Shown here: one piece after another, positions 11,287-25,000 of the stretch
Numbering within the stretch: position 1 is the first letter of the stretch
Layout of the letters: every line of letters begins with the position of its first letter
DNA from: Neocallimastix lanati (nom. inval.)
Lineage: Eukaryota; Neocallimastigomycota; Neocallimastigomycetes; Neocallimastigales; Neocallimastigaceae
Length of the DNA stretch: 64,000 nucleotides
Reading direction: 5' to 3'
Assembly (NCBI GenBank): GCA_016946835.1
Contig: JACVTC010000102.1
Location: forward strand, 431,501-495,500
Made by a program: the position numbers and the translations under genes
The notes under the pieces: model-generated
Told to the model about the DNA's origin: nothing
Databases searched by the model: none
Seen by the model: only the letters and a program-made list of their open reading frames with translations

Positions 11287-12660
11287 ATGTCTAATTTCAA
11301 TTACAAAAATATTAATAAAAGAAATTCAAATAATAGTTCAAATTATTAAAATAATTATAAACATTACAATAATAATTATTACAAAAATTATTCCAGCAGT
11401 CAGAATAATAATATTAATAAAAAATATTCTGATATTAGTAAAACCACAAAAAATTAGCTCAAAAAACCAACCACTAAATAGATTTTATCATATATATTCC
11501 AGACTCCAATCCAATTCTGGAAATCCCAAAACTTTTTAAAACTTATTACAACGAAATTAAACAAATTAAATTGTAATACATTGAAGAACAAAATAAATTA
11601 AAATATGAATCAATTTTAGGCAGCGGTTCATATTGTAATTTCATTTTGACAGAATTAATTAAAAAAATTAAATTTAAAGACATAAAAAAAAAAAAAAAAA
11701 ACACTAATATCATTCAAATAAAGCGGCATTATGGGTTCAACAAAAATCAATGAATATATTAAGCTTTATTTTCAAACAAAGATCTCATTAAACAAATTCA
11801 ATTTATTTAATTACACTTAATGGGAAATTTTTAGTAACAGATATAATTCCAATTTATTTATTGCTTGGGAATAAATTTATGGATAAAAAATAAAATTACA
11901 TTACAAATGAAACAACAAAATAATTTTTTCAGATTTAAATTTAAATAATTTTGGAAAAAAAATATTATTATTAAAAAAATAAAGAATTTATTTATAAATT
12001 AAGTCCAAATTTTAATAAATATTAAATTTTAATAAAACTAATTTTTCAAAATTTAATAAAAATAAAATTTATATTGAATCAAAAATTCAATGCAAACAAA
12101 CCAATTTAGTAGATTCAACCACAAATAACTCCCCAACTAATGATTCAAAATATATGAAATTTTAAAATTTACATGAATTATAATAATAACATTAAGTAAA
12201 TCAAAAATATAAAGCCACATTTATATCTAATAATTATACAAAAAACGTTCCAAATTCCAGAAAAAATTACAATAATTCAAAAAATTTAGTAAATAATAAA
12301 AACAAAAATTTAGCTTGTGTAACTATGAGCAATACTACAAAATATTCATTAAAAAAATTGAAATTCAAGATGAATTTAATTTCAATTATTTTATTTATTC
12401 ATTTTTTATTTAATAATAATGATTCATAGGATTATTTTGATGATGAAAAGGAAGAAGAAGACTTTAAAATTATGGATATTCCAGAGGCATATAGAGATTT
12501 AATAGAAGTTTTTAATAAAATTAAAGTTGATAAATTACCTCCTCATCGACTTACTGACAGTAAAATTGTACTGCAAAAAAAAAAAAAAAAAAAAAAAAAA
12601 AACGCTACCTTATATCCACTTACAGAAGTTAATTCAAAAAAAAAAAAAAGGAAGACACGG
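11287..12660 (+). mobile_element. Decayed Ty3/gypsy-like retrotransposon (gag-protease-RT start)
   Basis: From an ATG at 11287 an Asn/Ser/Tyr/Lys-rich gag-like frame runs through several in-frame TAA/TAG codons. A shifted frame gives PKLFKTYYNEIKQIKL and then ESILGSGSYCNFI, resembling a retropepsin active site. DIIPIYLLLGNKFM near 11840-11885 resembles the C-terminal aspartic-protease block. From 12472, IPEAYRDLIEVFNKIKVDKL and PPHR match the linker that starts gypsy reverse transcriptase. A poly-A insertion follows, then YPLTEVNSKK. Many stops sit where Gln codons would fit (TAA for CAA). The element is truncated after about 12660. Confidence 0.7.
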
Positions 12661-12787
12661 ATTTAAGGAATCTCTTTTGGTGATAAACTATGTTGTGGAG
12701 GTCTCTTTTGCAGATGCCATTGTGTTATGTGTTCCAACAAGATCTCAACTTAAGAAACTGTTAAAATTTGCAAGTAGACGGGAATAA
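12661..12787 (+). mobile_element. LINE reverse-transcriptase fragment (FADD block) fused to the gypsy remnant
   Basis: The frame ESLLVINYVVEVSFADAIV then LCVPTRSQLKKLLKFASR matches the non-LTR RT block around the catalytic Y/FADD motif. The second Asp is replaced by Ala (FADA). The stretch directly follows the gypsy RT linker, giving a chimera of two retroelement classes. It corresponds to the block missing from the LINE remnant at 2.5-3.4 kb. It ends at a TAA at 12785-12787. Confidence 0.65.
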
Positions 12788-14005
12788 TGAAATACAATGA
12801 ATACTTTTTTTTTTAAAAACAACAAATTTAAAAAAAAAAATATTATTTATCCAAATTGAATATAATAATATTTTAAATGTAAATGTGAAATAAAAGTAAA
12901 ATTCAAAATAAGGTGTATGAACAAATTCAAAAAAAAAGTTCATATGTAATGAATCTCTTTCCAGATTATAAGATTTTTTATAAAAGAATTCTTATACAGG
13001 ATTAGGGTTTGAATTGACAATCTGAAAAATAAAATATCAATATTATTTTAATATCTTTTAAACATTCAATTATTTCCATATTGTTCTATATAAATATATA
13101 AGAGATATCGATATTTCATTATTATTATTATGAAGTGGAATTACCATTAATTATGTTTAAAAGTCAAATAATATTAAAGAAAAATTTTTTTTTTTTTTTT
13201 GAATAGAAATAAAACATGTTTAGTAATATTTAAATAAAAATAAATAGAAATGAAATAAAAATAAAAAATAAAAAATAAAAAAAAAAAAAAGAAAAGAACA
13301 AAATATAATTATTAATTTTCAAAACAAAAAAAAAAAAAAAAAAAAAAAAAAAATAATAATAATAAATTTTAAAAATGATTTTTCTAAATAAATAATCAAA
13401 TATCCAATATATTATTCGATTATTTTATTTATATTAATAATTTTTATTAATTATGATATAAATTTAATATATAATATTTGTGAAACAATATCTTTTTTTT
13501 TTTTTATTGTTCAATGTTCAAAAATTAAAATTAAGCTTAGTATTATTTAGATCAAAATAATATAAAAATTTATAATTTTTAAACTATTACTTTAAAAATG
13601 TTCATTGGTCTAAATTTTAAATTTTAATTTATATTATTATTAGTTATTAACAATAAATTATATAATTTATGATAGAATTCGAATATATAAATATATATAT
13701 TCGATTATATCCAAATATGTAGTAATAATACTAATATATAATTATTTATAAATATAAATACTTTTAAATTCTATATTAATAAAAATTTAATTTAATTTCA
13801 AAAATTTTTTATTTTAAATAGTTTAATTACAGATAGCTATTGAAGCTATGTAATTTCAAAAATTTTAAGTTAAAATAGTTAATTACAGATAGCTATTGAA
13901 AAATTTTTTAATTTCAAATTTCTTTTTTATCATATTACATTATATATATGCCTTATTTAAAATTGTATCTAATTCTATTACATTATATATATATTTATAA
14001 GCCTT

Positions 14006-14053
<48 letters not shown>

Positions 14054-14077
14054 GAGTTAATGTTATTAATTTCATTC
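12788..14077. repeat. AT-rich intergenic stretch with a short tandem duplication
   Basis: This is the 3' flank of copy B. A unit containing TTAATTACAGATAGCTATTGAA occurs twice, near 13824-13846 and 13880-13902. Long A (13325-13352) and T (14010-14051) runs are present. No gene is seen. Confidence 0.55.
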
Positions 14078-16300
14078 TTAATCAACCCCATTATGGGTAT
14101 TATCATAGTTTACAATGTCACTTTTTCTATTATTGTAGTTATCAATTACAAAGTTATTATATTCTATAATGTTATTATTGTTATTAATTGTAATGGAGTT
14201 TTCATTATCATTGGTATAAATATTATTATTATTATTATTACAATTAAAGATTTTACTTTGTCTAACGCTGCTGTTATTATTTATATTAATAGGACTAGTT
14301 TTAATATTTATAATATTATAGTTTGTGCTGTTATTCGCATCATTAATAATGCTATTTTTACTATTATTTATAATATTATGGTTAGTTTTGTTATTTGTAT
14401 TATTAATAATATCATTTTTATTATTATCTACATTATTATAATTAGTGTTATTATCTACATTATTATGGTTGGTATTGTTATCTACATTATTACGGTTGGT
14501 GTTGTTATTTATATTATTATTTTTGTCGTAATTCAATAAATTACTATTACTATGTTTAATCCGTTTCATAGAATGAATACTATTATAAGCAGAACTACTA
14601 CTGAAACTATTACTACGATTATATCTACTCAAAGTCTGATTATCTATATAACTGTTACTTTTATTAAGATAATTAAGATTATCATAGTAATAGCTACTAC
14701 TGTAACTATTACTACGATTAGTTCTAAGAAAGGTTTGGTTTTCATTACTATTTTCAGTCAATGTTATACTACTGTTACCATTACTACGAAGTTTTCTGTG
14801 ATTAATTTCATTATTTTTTCCTTTAGATAAATTATGGTCCAAGGTATAATTTGAATAATTACTTTTTAAGGTATTATAACTATTATCATTTTTTCCTTTA
14901 GAATTACTATGATCTAAGGTATAATTTGAATAATTACTTTTTAAGGTACTATAACTATTATCATTTTTTCCTTTAGAATTACTATGATCTAAGGTATAAT
15001 TTGAATGGTTACTCTTTAATGTATTATAATTTATGAATGAACTATTCGAAATTGATTTTTTCTTATCATCGGTAGTAGAAATACCATTAATTGAGATATT
15101 AACAGAATATTGGGTTTCTTCTTCGTTGGAATGAATTAACAAAATTTGATCAATGAAAATCATAAAATACTGTACATTGTTTATTGATTGTCTAATTTCA
15201 TCAAAAGAAAATTCTAAATTATGATATTGGTATTTTTTATAGAAATAAAATTTAATGATAATAGTAACGGAAATTATAGGTAAAAATACAGCGCAAACTC
15301 CAGCGGTAACAAGAATTCTAAACTGAGAAAAGCTCTTAAACTTCTTTAAAAAACTTATTTCACTAGTTTTAACATATGATAAACTTTTTTTCACCACATA
15401 ATATACGGAAAAATCATAGATGAAAGAGGAATATATAATAATTAAATGTATTATCCAATAGTTGAAATAAAATAAATCAACTTTTTTCTTTTGATAAACT
15501 CCATTTTTATCATATAATTCTGTTGGACTGAGAGTCCAATGAAGTATAATTAAGGATAACTTTGAAATATTGAATAATCCACAACTTACATATACAATCC
15601 ATATAGATTTTTGTTCTTTTGCTACTGCTTTTGTACGAATTAATGGATACCAGTCAGCAACCATTTCACCTATACACCAAAACATACAGCCTATTTGTCG
15701 AGTTAGAAACCATCTTAATGGGTGCATTTCAGGAGAAGGTGAATCATTTTTACATTGATAACTAATGATATTACCATTCACATCGGTGACAGGGATATTT
15801 GAAAAATAGTGAGGCATTAAATCACCAAATTTATTTATTACATCACCTAAAGAACTATATTAATATATATATATAATTTATATAATTGTTATATATATAT
15901 ATATAAAAGATATCTATCAATATTTAAAATTTATATTTGAAATTTTTATTTATACTTGAAATTTAGTTTATGTTTAAATCTAATTTTCTAATTATAATAT
16001 TTACCGTAATATGAAATGAACAAGAATAATTTTTAATACTGTTTTTTTAAAATTAAATTTATGTAATATAAAAATTAATAAAGTCCAATAGAAAAAAGTA
16101 AACTGTATTGGTTTATTAAGGGCATATATTATTGTTCTTATTATATCAATTTGATTATTTATATATTCTTCTTTGCTGAGATTATTTGTATAAATTTCGT
16201 AACAAGTAAAGTTTGTTCCTTTACTTCTTAACCATTGAAAATATGTTGCCTTTTCTCCATTTTCTATAAAATATTGCCTTTCTGATTCTAAATTTATCAT
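14078..16300 (-). CDS. Array membrane protein, copy B (two exons, longest tail)
   Basis: Exon 1 is 16300-16005 and exon 2 is 15854-14078. The phase-2 intron is 16004-15855 (150 bases), and the joined frame is 691 codons (690 residues). The order is the same as in copy A: a short N-terminal segment with YFIENGEKATYFQWL and a hydrophobic exon 1 end, then SLGDVINKFGDLMPHYF, HPLRWFLTRQIGCMFWCIGE, ADWYPLIRTKAV, CGLFNISKL and further membrane segments. FSFDEIRQSI and NVQYFMIFIDQIL close the conserved core. The tail of about 330 residues is Asn/Ser-rich. It contains three tandem 25-residue repeats with core SNYTLDHSNSKGKND (75-base units, about 14821-15045) and a later Asn-Thr/Val-Asp-Asn repeat. 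The tail is the main difference from its relatives. No annotated domain is recognised. Confidence 0.82.
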
Positions 16301-18605
16301 TTTTAACTTTTATTATAATTATTGTTATGTAATTTTATTTTATATATACAATAGAAATTGAATTATTTGATGAATTAAAAGTGCTTTATAAATATTATTT
16401 TCCCCCTTTTTTACTTATTTATTCGTATTTCTTTCTTATTATATTATATCACCAATATGAATATTTGATATAAAATTAATATTAGACAGTTATATTTATT
16501 CGTATTTCTTTCTTTCTTTTTTTTTTTTTTTTTTTTTTTTTAATTATATAATATCACTTCTTTATTATATTATTATATTATATCACCAATATGAATATTT
16601 GATATAAAATTAATATTAAACAGTTATATTTTTCTTTAATATTATTATATACAATATGAATAAATAAATATATATTTTTTATATACAATTTTATTTTTTT
16701 TTATTTTATAAAATATAATTAACATTTTTTTATAACATTTTAAGGAATTTATATTATTTATATAATATATACTATTTTTTTTCTTCTTTTATTTTATTAA
16801 CTGTTCAATATATTAACCGTTTAATATATTAACTGTTTAATATATTAACTATTTAATATAAACAATTAATTACTTATATTTTCTTAATACCAGTTTCATT
16901 ATTTAATTAATAATATAATTATTTTCTTGAGAAAAGAAAAAGAAATATTAAAAAAAAAAAATAAAAATAATAAAAAAAAAAACGGTTTATTTTTAACTTT
17001 ATGTTTTAATTTAATACTAATTTATTATATTAAATATAAAAAAATAGAATTGGATATGTACCAAAAATTTAAATTTAGAATTATATATAAAATAATATGA
17101 TTTGTTAGACAGATTGTGGTTATCACATAAACATTAATTTAAATAATCATAAAATATAAAAAAAATATTAATAAAATATTATTAAAATAATAAAAAAAAT
17201 AAATAAAAAACTTTATTTTATAAATAAAATTTTTTTTATAACAATATGATTAAAAATAAAAAATAAAAAATAAATGAAAAAAATAAATAAACATATATAT
17301 TTTATTATGTGTATTTTGTTATCCCAATTTAATTAAATTATTGTTTATTATTTATTAAGGTTTTTAATATTACTACAAAAGTATAAAGTAAATGGTTAAT
17401 ACTATATTATATATTTAAAATATTAATAATGAAATATATATAATAAAAATAAAATAAAATAAAGTTTTTTGGTTATTCACATGAAAACTTTCATTAATAT
17501 AATAATATTATTGTTTCATTTACCTTGTTTTTCTGTTTTAGTCATAATAAAATTATTCATATATTTTTTTTATGAATAATTTGATAAACTAATGTATTAA
17601 TACACCAAACTAATACAAAAAAAAAAAAAAAATAAATTAGTAACTATAATTATTACTATTATAAAAATATTAAAAAAAATAAAATATTACTATATTAAAT
17701 ATTAATAAATTCTATTTATAAAATTTTCTTTAATGCTAAATAATATAAAAGACATATATATATAAAAATTATAGATAATTTTTTGTTTTAATCTATTATT
17801 TTATTATACAGTATCATTAAATTATTTCATTAGAAAATATATTATATTCTTAATAAATTTCATTAAGAGGTTTTTTTTTTTTTTTTTTTTTTTTAATTGC
17901 TGATATTATTTTTTATATTTCAAAATTTTGTTACCATTATAAAATATTAATATTCGTTTTTCTACAGTAACACAAATGTATCATTAAATATTAATTAAAA
18001 AATTTGGTAGTAAATTTAATATTGTTCAAAATTATTAAGTCTATTAAAATAAATGTTTTAATTAAAATTTTATTTTATAATATTTTTTTTCCACACATTT
18101 AATTACCTATGTATTTATTTATTGGCTTTATTATTAATTATAAACATAATAAAATCAATCAAAAAATTTTTAATTCTCTAAATTAGAATTTTAACAATAG
18201 CTATACATATCTTTCCTTTAAAGGATTTATTAATTTTATTAATGATATTTTTTAAGGAAAGATATAATTAATAAATCCTTTAAATAAATAAATAAATAAA
18301 TAAATCTATATTTATCTAATAATTATTTATTATTTTCTCTTTTAAGTTGTGGAAAAAATTTTGAAAATAAATAAAAATTTAAAATTAATATTAAAAAAAT
18401 TAATATTAAATAAAAATAATAAACAAATAAATAAATAATAAATGATAGCAATACAATAATAAATAATAATAAATTATTCTTCTAGTAAAATATATATTTT
18501 ATTTTTATTTTTATTGTTATTTCATTTTTTTTTTTATTTAAAATATTTTTTTCCGCAAATTTAATTGTGTATATGTTTATTAGTTTTATATTTTTCCAAA
18601 ATTCT

Positions 18606-18675
<70 letters not shown>

Positions 18676-20146
18676 GTAAATTTTAATAAATAATAATTTA
18701 TAAGAAAATGGGAATACTAAATATATGATTTTATTATATTGTAATAATATTTTAATATTTTAATTTATATGTCTTTTTATATATATATATATATAAATTA
18801 TGTCACATATAAATATTCTAATTTATTACAATATGTGTAACTTGTTAAATATATTGATAATAAAAATTATGTAAATTATGTATATATAAATAATTATTTC
18901 AGATATATATTTAGAGAAAATAAAATATTAAAAGATGGTGTTTTCTATATTTGTATACTAATAGATGAAATTCTATTAATATTCTTTGTATATAATTTTA
19001 AGTTATTTATACATATTTACTAATATAAATATACTTATTAATACTTATAATTAATCTTTAAATATTTAAAATATTATAAAATGTCTAATTTTATTATATA
19101 CGTAATTTTTTTTTATTTTTTATTTTTTTTTTTTTAATTTCTAATTTTCAATTTATTATTCGAATTGTTTTTATTATTAAAAAAATTTAATATTATATTA
19201 TTTATTTATTGGTAAAAAAAAAAAAAACTTTTATTTGTTTATATCATATTCAATTAATTTTAATTCCATTTATGATATTATACACATATATATATATATA
19301 TATAAAAAAAAAGATATTCAAAGAATATTGATTAAAATATTTATAAAAATAATCCATAATAAATCTTTATCATTATCCATTGGTTTAAATTTTTAAATTT
19401 TAATCTGAAGCTTTTGATAGATATTTTCATTGGTTTATTTACTAATATATCCAAAAAATTTATTTTTTTTTTTTTTATAAATTTGTAACAAATAATAATA
19501 AATTTTAATATTTATTTTATTTTATTTTATATATATATATGTTTAAAAAAAAAAAAAATTATATATAATAAAGGTAAATAATAATAATAATTTAATTATT
19601 AATATTCATTCAATTTATGATTTTAATGTAATTAATAACCATCATTATTTTATTTATTTAACATTGTATTTTAAAATAAGTTATTTTTTATTTTTTTATT
19701 TTTATTTTCTTTTTTTTTTTTAAATGAATTTTATATTATTTCTATAAATCATTTTATAAATTAGTAATATACCTCAAAAATTCTATGTTTTATATATATT
19801 TATTTTTTATAATACAAATTTCTATTATAATAAATAATACGAATATATTCTAATATTTATATTATTGGAATATATATTTTATTATTAGAATAAATATTTT
19901 ATTAATAAAATTTTATTTATAATTTTAAAAAATTTAAATAATTATAAATTTATTATGGAAATAATTTTGTTAAAATATTAATAATATATATATTATTTTA
20001 TATACTGATTTATGATATTTAAGTAAATTATATTTTATAAATTATAATATAAAAATATATAAATATATAAATAAATATATTTATATATTTATATAATATT
20101 TTTTTTTTAATTATTTTTTTTTTTTTTTTTTTTTTTTGATTTTTTT
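16301..20146. other. AT-rich intergenic stretch (3.8 kb)
   Basis: It contains a direct duplication of a block with ATATCACCAATATGAATATT (about 16445 and 16580, about 130 bases apart). Other contents are an AAT repeat at 18605-18675, an inverted TTTCCTTTAAAGGATTTATTAA motif near 18210 and T runs. No credible gene is seen on either strand. Confidence 0.55.
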
Positions 20147-21725
20147 TTAACTATTAAAATAATAAATAGTTGATTCAGAAGAGCCGCTCTTTTGACTTTT
20201 CTCTTCATTGTTATTTTCTATTTTAATTATTGTTTCATTTGATGAATTAAAATTATAATTATATAAATTTTCACTATTATTTATATTTATATTAGAGTTA
20301 GAATAGATATTGGAGTATACATTGTTCATATTAATACTGTCATTTGATGGGCTTGGATTAAATTTCGGTATATAATTAGTGTTATATTGATTTTTAAAAT
20401 CATAGACACTATTATTGTTATTACTGAAGTTGATATTGCTCATATTTTTTATGATACTTCTAGATCTATAAATATCATTTTTACTACCATTTCCTAATAT
20501 CATTGAACTTTTTGGTCTTGAAACTTCTACCGAGGCTTCATTTTTTGATTGAAATAATAATATTTGATCAATGAAAATCATAAAATATTGAACATTATTA
20601 ATGGATTGTCTAATTTCATCAAATGAAAATTCTAAATTGTGATAATCATAACGGAGGTAATAGTAATATTTTAATATAATTGTTACTGAAATAATAGGTA
20701 AAAAGATGGCACACACTATAGCCGAAACAAGAATTCTATATTCAGAAATAGTTTTGAATTTTCCAATAAATCCAAATTGGGTATAATTCATTTTATCAAA
20801 ATTCTTTTTTAAGACAATATAAACGGACCCATCATAAATAGCAGAAGTATAAATGATAGCTAATTGAATTAACCAATAGTTAAAGTAAAATAAATCAATT
20901 TTTTTTTTGTCATAAACTCCTTCTTCATTATATAATTTGGAGGGACTGAGAGTAAAATGGTAGATAATTAATAAAACTTTGAAAAAATTAAATATACCAC
21001 AGGTAACATAAACCATTCGTATATTTTTTTTCTCTTTACATACAGCTTTAGTACGTAATAATGGATACCAATCTGCTACAATTTCACCAAGACACCAAAA
21101 AATACAGCCAATTTGACGAGTTAAAACCCATTTTAATGGATGCATTTCTGGTGAAGGTGAATTATATTGGCAACCATAGGAATCTTGTCCTTTTTCTGTT
21201 ACAGTTTTAGATGTAGCGTAATAACGTGGCATTAAATCCCCAAATTTATTTATAATATCTCCTAAGGAACTATTAAATATTAATATAAAAAAAAAAAAAA
21301 AATTAGTCTTCATGTTTTAATATTTTATACAATATTAATAATTATAACTTTTTAGTTAAAAATTCTTTTTCTATCTTTGCTAATGTTATCTTATATTTTA
21401 ACATTTTTAAAAATATTTACCGTAATATAAAGTGAACTAAAATTATTTTCATTACTGGTTTTTTAAAATTAAATTTATGAAGAATAAAAATTAATAAGGT
21501 CCAGTAGAAAAAAGTAAATTGAAGTGGTTTATGTAATGCATATATTATCGTTCTTATTACATCAATTTCATTATTTAATTCTCCTTCTTTATCAAGACTA
21601 TTTATATAATTAACATAACAGGTATAATTTGTTCCTTTACTTGTTAGCCACTGAAATATAGAAGCTTTAGATCTATCTTCAATAAAATATTTTCTTTGAG
21701 CTTCCATTTCTATTTGAGAATACAT
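20147..21725 (-). CDS. Array membrane protein, copy C (two exons)
   Basis: Exon 1 is 21725-21421 and exon 2 is 21269-20147. The phase-2 intron is 21420-21270 (151 bases), and the joined frame is 476 codons (475 residues). Exon 1 has RKYFIEDRSKASIFQWL, then FFYWTLLIFILHKFNF and HFILR at the splice. Exon 2 continues SLGDIINKFGDLMPRYYA, HPLKWVLTRQIGCIFWCLGE, DWYPLLRTKAV, CGIFNFFKVL, membrane segments and the FSFDEIRQSI / NVQYFMIFIDQIL block. The tail is Ser/Asn-rich, about 130 residues, and ends without a pure homopolymer. An open frame running upstream of exon 2 into the intron would allow an alternative start there. The conserved exon 1 in every copy argues for the two-exon model. Function is unknown. 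Confidence 0.82.
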
Positions 21726-22036
21726 TTTTTCTTTTTTTCTTTCTATATTATTTTTTTTTTATTTAATTCTATTTTTTATTTTATTTTATCTTATGTTTAA
21801 TATGATATATTAATATTATAATTAAATAATTACTAGTATTATTATTATTAATTTGATTAAATAATATTATTTTATATATACATCAGTTTTTAATTATTAA
21901 TATTATTATTTATCATTTTATAATTAAAAAAAAAAAAAAAAAAAAAAAAGATAGGAAATAATTAATGTTTATATATAGATATAGTTAAATATTTTAGATT
22001 CTTTTTTTTTTTTTTTGATTTTTTTTTTTTTTTTTT

Positions 22037-22075
<39 letters not shown>

Positions 22076-25000
22076 GTTTTTTTTTGTTTTATAATTACCA
22101 ATAACGTGAAATTATAAATTAAAAAAATAAAAAATTAAAAATAAAATTTATTAATTTCATGTTTTATCTTTGATAATAATATCCCTAATTTTTTTAATTA
22201 AAACAAATATATATATATAAATACGAATGAAAAAAAAAACTAGAAAAAAAAAATAAGGAACTTTAATTATATTTGTAACAAAATGAAACTTAAAAGATAT
22301 TTCTTTCTTCCATAAATTTTAAAGGATTATAATAATATTTGATTATAATAGTAAAAAAAAAATAAAAAATAAAGATAAAAAATAAATTAATTTTATAATT
22401 ATAAATAAAACAATAATATAAATAAATTAATGGTTATTTTTTTTTTTCCTTTATTATAACAAAAATAATTATAAATAAAATTAAATAAGTATGAGATTTT
22501 TTTTTTTTTTTTAATATTTTTAATTTCCTTACCTATAAAACTTATTTTTATTAATTAAATAAAAACTAATTATTTTATTTCTAATACAATAATACTAATA
22601 TTATAATAATAATACAAATCATCAATTATGATACAAATATAGTATAATATCATTATTTTTAATGCTAATCGATAATATAAATTAATTATTACAGAAATAA
22701 TATTTAAACATAAGAATAAAATTTAAATTCTTAATCATAATATTATAATATAATAATATTATGATGATAATAAATAATAAATAAATAATATATATTAAAT
22801 AATAAATAAATAATATATATTAAATAAATAATATATAATAAATAAATAATAGTTTATATATTTTTACAGTTATTATAATATTAGCTATCATTTATTATTT
22901 AAACTTTAAAATGTTGAATAATCAGAAAGAAAAAAGTAATTTTTCAATAAAATGTCTTCAAATATTAAAGCTTATTTATAAATTAAGAGATTCATGTGGA
23001 ATAATCTTTTTTTTTTTGTAGATTGTATCAAAAATTGTAATCTTATCTAGAAATTGTTTAAAAAGGATTACTATTATAATTAAAATATAAAATACTATAT
23101 GTAATATAATAGAATAAAAAAATTTTTGCTTATCATAGAGAAAGTGGATATATAATTTATAAAATTTATATATCATAATACTATTATATAATATTTATCT
23201 TTGTATAATTTATAAATAATAATTATTATAATTATTTAGAAATTGGTATAGGCAATTCTAATATTATTTTATAATTTTTATTATTTATTAAAGTTATCAA
23301 TACCAAATTTTATTTATTTAGTAATTTTTTTTTTAATTATTTTGATAAAAATAAAAATAAGTTCATTATAAACAATACTCAAACTATATTTCTATAAAAA
23401 AAAGAACATTTACTATTATTTTATAAAAATTTAATTTCTAATAACTGGTATAATTTAATTAATAATAATATTATTATTTATTAAAGTTACTTAAATATTA
23501 AATTAAAAAAATTTAAGAATAAAAATTCTTATTTTAAAATATTTTTATATATATATAATAATTATTATTATTATTTATTAAAAATATTTAATAAATCATA
23601 ACATTTATATTAATATTATATATATTATAAATTTTATTTAATAAAAAATTTCATTTTATGGGAAAAAATAATATAAACAATTTATATTATTTTATATAGA
23701 AATATAAATTTTAATTATTATAATTGTTGATCGTTTATAAATATATATAATTATTATTATTATTATTTTTATATTTGAAACATTTTATATATAAAATTTT
23801 TATAATCTGATAGTTTTAATTCATTTTCTATTATAATAATTAATATTATTATATAATTATTACTTTTTATATAAACTTAAATAAATAATAATGTTGATGA
23901 TTAACAATACATTAATTGTAATTGGCTAAATATATATTAAAAATGTTTTTTTTTTACTTCGTAAAAAAATATGCGGTTTATATATCATTATGTGAGACAA
24001 GTAAATTTAAATAACTCTTCATGAACAAAAATATCACTCACTTTTATTTTAACCCATTAATAACTATATTTAATGGATTATATATAGTTATTTATAATCC
24101 ATATTTTCAATAAATTAGGATTTTTTCTCTAATTTATATTTAAATAAAAAATAATGAAAAACAATTTCATAGTTCCATCATTTATTTTATTTAATTTATT
24201 AAAAATTTAGTATTTAATTCTTTATATATTCAGTAATACGAAATACTTTTTTGATAAATACATATGATGTAGATATGGTTTTTCTAATTAAAAGTGTTAA
24301 ATATTTTTTATAAGTTTTTATAAATATTCTTTTATTAGAATTCTTTTATTAATATTAATAAATAAGGTTCAAAAGAACCTTATTTATTATATTAACCAAA
24401 AAAAAAATAAACCAATTTAATAATAATTATTTAATATAATTTTGATTAAAAATATTCCTATATTCCGTTACCCAATATAAACATTTAAATATTGATATAA
24501 TATGAAATACTCAAACCTTAATTAATATAAAATAATTTTTAATTTAAATCTAATGATTTTATAATGTCCTTTATAAGTGACGTGAAGTGACGTGACTTTA
24601 TTTCTAAATATTAATTATACTTAATACAATAAGAAATAATAAAATTTAACATAATGTATTAATCATATTTTTTTTATTTTATAATTATATTTATATAGTT
24701 ATTAAATATTTCCTTAAATAATAATTATTAATATTTATAATACTTTACATAAAAATTCATTAAATAGTTTATTTTAATTACAAGAACAACTAATGAAATA
24801 GATAATTATAATTAAATATCATAAAAATAAAACATTTCTCTGAATTAAGAATATGTGAGAAAGTTGCTTGGTAGTTTTAATGTGTAATCAAATATTTTTA
24901 TTTTTACTTGAATAAATATAAGTGATCATATTTAAATAATATTATATTAAGCATATATATTTAATAATAAAAATGGCATATTAAGTTTAAAGTTCCAAAA

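Noticed and set aside
14060-14830. Plus-strand open frames rich in Ile/Val opposite copy B
   Set aside because: They are antisense shadows of the Asn-rich tail of copy B. The minus strand shows conserved family blocks and consistent splicing.
20147-21313. Start of copy C at an upstream Met (21313) in the intron
   Set aside because: The stretch 21270-21313 is poly-A/T-derived and not conserved. All six copies have a matching exon 1 and the same phase-2 junction.
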